A stretch of DNA of 64,000 nucleotides. It comes from Spirochaetaceae bacterium. GTDB lineage: Bacteria > Spirochaetota > Leptospiria > Leptospirales > Leptonemataceae. The stretch lies in NCBI GenBank assembly GCA_002730875.1, contig PCBI01000015.1, forward strand, positions 310,001-374,000, written 5' to 3'. The translations under genes and the position numbers were made by a program. How positions within the stretch are numbered: the stretch's first letter is position 1; every line of letters begins with the position of its first letter. The notes under the pieces were generated by a model. It was not told where the DNA came from and did not search any database. It was given only the letters and a program-made list of their open reading frames with translations. Below, in pieces: positions 62,026 to 64,000 of the stretch.

Positions 62026-62310
62026 GTGGAGTGGCTCTGGATTGCTGGCTTCGTATTGCTGATTGCAGGCGTATTGATCTTTCTGCCTCTTCTTGGCCGG
62101 AACAACTCGTCTTCTCGATCCACACGAAAGTCCGTCGTACAAAACAGTCAAAAGGATCCTGTCAAAGGAGGTTTCGACGAGACATCTTCCCGGACAGGGG
62201 GCTCTCGCATCCACAGAGAGCGGGACGAAATGCTGGAAGGGGTTCGAAATCTAGCCCGGGATAATCCCAAAAAGGTTGCTTCTATGGTCCGTGATTGGAT
62301 GAAGGAGTAG
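62026..62310 (+). CDS. Small membrane protein with FliF C-terminal-like (FliG-binding) motif
   Basis: 94 aa from a GTG. One TM helix (LWIAGFVLLIAGVLIFLPLL), a Ser/Arg-rich linker, then ARDNPKKVASMVRDWMKE at the very end. The pattern N-P-x-x-V-A-x-x-x-R-x-W-M matches the extreme C-terminus of the flagellar MS-ring protein FliF, which binds FliG. The rest of FliF is absent, so this is a stand-alone tail on an anchor. Located 79 bp upstream of the permease. Confidence 0.6.
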   Translation: MEWLWIAGFVLLIAGVLIFLPLLGRNNSSSRSTRKSVVQNSQKDPVKGGFDETSSRTGGSRIHRERDEMLEGVRNLARDNPKKVASMVRDWMKE

Positions 62311-62389
62311 AATCGCAGGATCGTCCTACCCATCTGGTCTTCGGCGACCAGAGCCTGGAGTCGCACCTGATCACTGATTTGCGATACAT

Positions 62390-64000
62390 ATGGAACACTC
62401 TACAGACAAACCACCTTCCCTCTTAAGCGACATACGAATCATCTTTGCCACCATTCTCACGGACCCAGGATCCTCATTGGCCTATGGGGCTGACGCTGTA
62501 ATCGCAGTTACCATTGTCCTTTTTGCCACCAGCTTTGAAGCTGGAATGACCGCCACATTACTGGCCGGGGGCACAGTAATGACGGTGTATCTCATAGCTG
62601 TTCTCGCCTATAACAGCATGATTCGCCACCACACCCATCCGGTGCTGGGCGGTGGAGCCTTTGTATCTTCCCTTATCACTTCGCAGCATATTCGCAGGCA
62701 TCCGCGGCTAAAGGCATTCATCCATAACATGGGCAAGTTGGGTACAGCCAGCTTGCTGGCGGACTTTCCCGCCACCCAGGCGATCAGTCTAATTGCGGGG
62801 GTAGAAGCTCTACATTACATTATTCCCAGCACGGATCGGCTACAATGGGCTCTGATTCTGCTTGTACTTCTGTCGCTCATTCAGAGGTACGGTCTCGGAA
62901 ACCTGGCCCGATTCATGATATGGCCGGTGCTGGCTTTCTATGCGTCCAATCTACTTATCAATGCGTACGGAATCTATACGATTCTGCAGGAAGGATGGAA
63001 GCCGCCGGTGGTAAGCGAGACTATCAAGGCCGCTCCGCTTTCCATGCTCATTCCCATAGTTCTCGCTTCGGTAGCCAATGGGGCCACGTTGATGACCGGT
63101 GTGGAGGTGGGCTACTCATCGGTAAACATCCCCTATCACAAGGGAAAGGCGATCCGACTCTCCATGTGGATTCTGTTCAGTCTGGTGCTTTGCACCTACT
63201 TCATGCAATTGATTAACTTCATGGGTCTGGGGATCACCTATGATCGACTGATTCCGGTCCCTATAAACATCGCCGAAACGCTGGGTGGCGAATACCTGGC
63301 CCTGGGGTTCGGTATACTCACAGCCACAATGCTCCTTCTGGCGGCTCAAACGGCCCATACTGACTTTCCGCTGGAAATGTTACGCGCCGCCCGAAGCCGT
63401 TTCTTTCCGAGAGGCGTGGGCGATATGGCCTGGAAACGTACTCGACCTGCCTTCTTGCTGGGCGGACATGAAGGGGTCTATAACCCTCGAGCAACCATCG
63501 TTCTTGGAATCTTGAGCGCCATCATACTCTGGCTCTTCCCTTCCAGCCATGCCATCGAAGGTATGTATGGTCTGGCGGTTGTGGCGGCGATGAACATCGA
63601 CCTTACCAGCTATTTCCTGCGACAGGTACGAACCAAGAAGATCTCTGCTCTTACCGTAATTGCCCTGATTGTCATGCACGCCATGTTCTGGAACATTACT
63701 TACAACAAGTTCTTCGAAGGCGCCTGGTTTATAGTGGTTCTGATGCTTCTTTATTTCATTGTGTTCCAGATATCGCAGGCTATCTATGAAATCTGGGAAG
63801 AGAAGCTGAAGGTCGTGCCCCTGGAACTGGGGCTGTGGTATCCGGCCTTTCAGAATCATCCTGTGAACCGGAAACATATTGTGCTGGTTTCCAAATTCCA
63901 TCCAGGGGTGGTGCATTTCCTGCGAAACTTTGTTCGTAGCGGACAGATGCCGTTAGTAGTTCATTTCCACAGCGATCCGGGTCAGGATGAGCCCCATGAG
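62390..64000 (+). CDS. APC/KUP-like permease with cytoplasmic C-terminus (runs off right edge)
   Basis: Open from the ATG at 62390 to the last base (537 codons, no stop). About 12 TM helices. The start TILTDPGSSLAYGADAVIAVTIVLF resembles the unwound TM1 of APC transporters, and the late FFEGAWFIVVLMLLYFIVF resembles KUP potassium transporters. After the last TM comes a soluble domain (KHIVLVSKFHPGVVHFLRNFVRSGQMPLVV) that looks like a nucleotide/USP-like alpha-beta fold. The substrate is unknown. Confidence 0.78.
   Translation, partial: MEHSTDKPPSLLSDIRIIFATILTDPGSSLAYGADAVIAVTIVLFATSFEAGMTATLLAGGTVMTVYLIAVLAYNSMIRHHTHPVLGGGAFVSSLITSQHIRRHPRLKAFIHNMGKLGTASLLADFPATQAISLIAGVEALHYIIPSTDRLQWALILLVLLSLIQRYGLGNLARFMIWPVLAFYASNLLINAYGIYTILQEGWKPPVVSETIKAAPLSMLIPIVLASVANGATLMTGVEVGYSSVNIPYHKGKAIRLSMWILFSLVLCTYFMQLINFMGLGITYDRLIPVPINIAETLGGEYLALGFGILTATMLLLAAQTAHTDFPLEMLRAARSRFFPRGVGDMAWKRTRPAFLLGGHEGVYNPRATIVLGILSAIILWLFPSSHAIEGMYGLAVVAAMNIDLTSYFLRQVRTKKISALTVIALIVMHAMFWNITYNKFFEGAWFIVVLMLLYFIVFQISQAIYEIWEEKLKVVPLELGLWYPAFQNHPVNRKHIVLVSKFHPGVVHFLRNFVRSGQMPLVVHFHSDPGQDEPHE

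Overview
The window is about 54% GC by eye, densely packed with genes on both strands, and has no insertion sequence, phage or CRISPR signature. It reads as a chromosomal housekeeping segment of a diderm bacterium. The best guess is a leptospiral spirochaete of the Leptonema/Turneriella type. This is inference, based on a long-form IspG, futalosine-pathway menaquinone genes, many lipoproteins and small exported proteins, and a FliF-tail-like membrane protein. No 16S or ribosomal gene is present to prove it.

Layout. 1-7 kb: the edge of a GH42 beta-galactosidase, then coaX, birA, an HtrA protease and ribonuclease D on the minus strand, followed by a signal-peptidase-like protein that has lost its catalytic dyad, and an AidB-type acyl-CoA dehydrogenase. 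7-15 kb: ispG, a pentapeptide-repeat protein, a double-hotdog MaoC hydratase coupled to a glycerol-3-phosphate dehydrogenase with a histone-H1-like tail, a thioredoxin-fold lipoprotein and a DprE2-like reductase. 15-25 kb: a DnaA-family protein preceded by phased DnaA-box-like motifs, a MORN-repeat exported protein, pyrB, a lipase, a strongly expressed phasin-like protein, queF and tRNA-Pro(GGG).

25-39 kb holds the most unusual locus: a 1275-residue tubulin/FtsZ-superfamily protein encoded downstream of a two-TM FHA-like protein and a short acidic protein. A patatin phospholipase coupled to an acyl-CoA dehydrogenase lies just upstream. Beyond these are a sugar symporter, two unrecognised genes (one tail-anchored) and gpmI. 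39-48 kb: RlpA-SPOR lipoprotein, ferrochelatase, a phosphoglycerate-kinase-like protein lacking most substrate-binding residues next to secG, a two-component pair whose response regulator carries an ATPase output domain, and a group-2 sigma factor. 48-64 kb: a propeller protein coupled to epmA, a pterin dehydratase/alcohol dehydrogenase/DMT operon, a menaquinone/prenyl cluster (mqnA, ubiA/mqnP, ubiX), tyrS, gatCA and a truncated APC permease.

Genes that plausibly work together: mqnA with the UbiA prenyltransferase and UbiX (menaquinone); gatC with gatA (tRNA amidation; gatB is not here); the sensor kinase with the REC-ATPase regulator; the tubulin-like protein with its FHA partner; and MaoC/GlpD and the acyl-CoA dehydrogenases in lipid metabolism. 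A recurring theme is paralogues that keep the fold but lose catalytic residues: the signal peptidase, the PGK and possibly a SpoIIE-type phosphatase.
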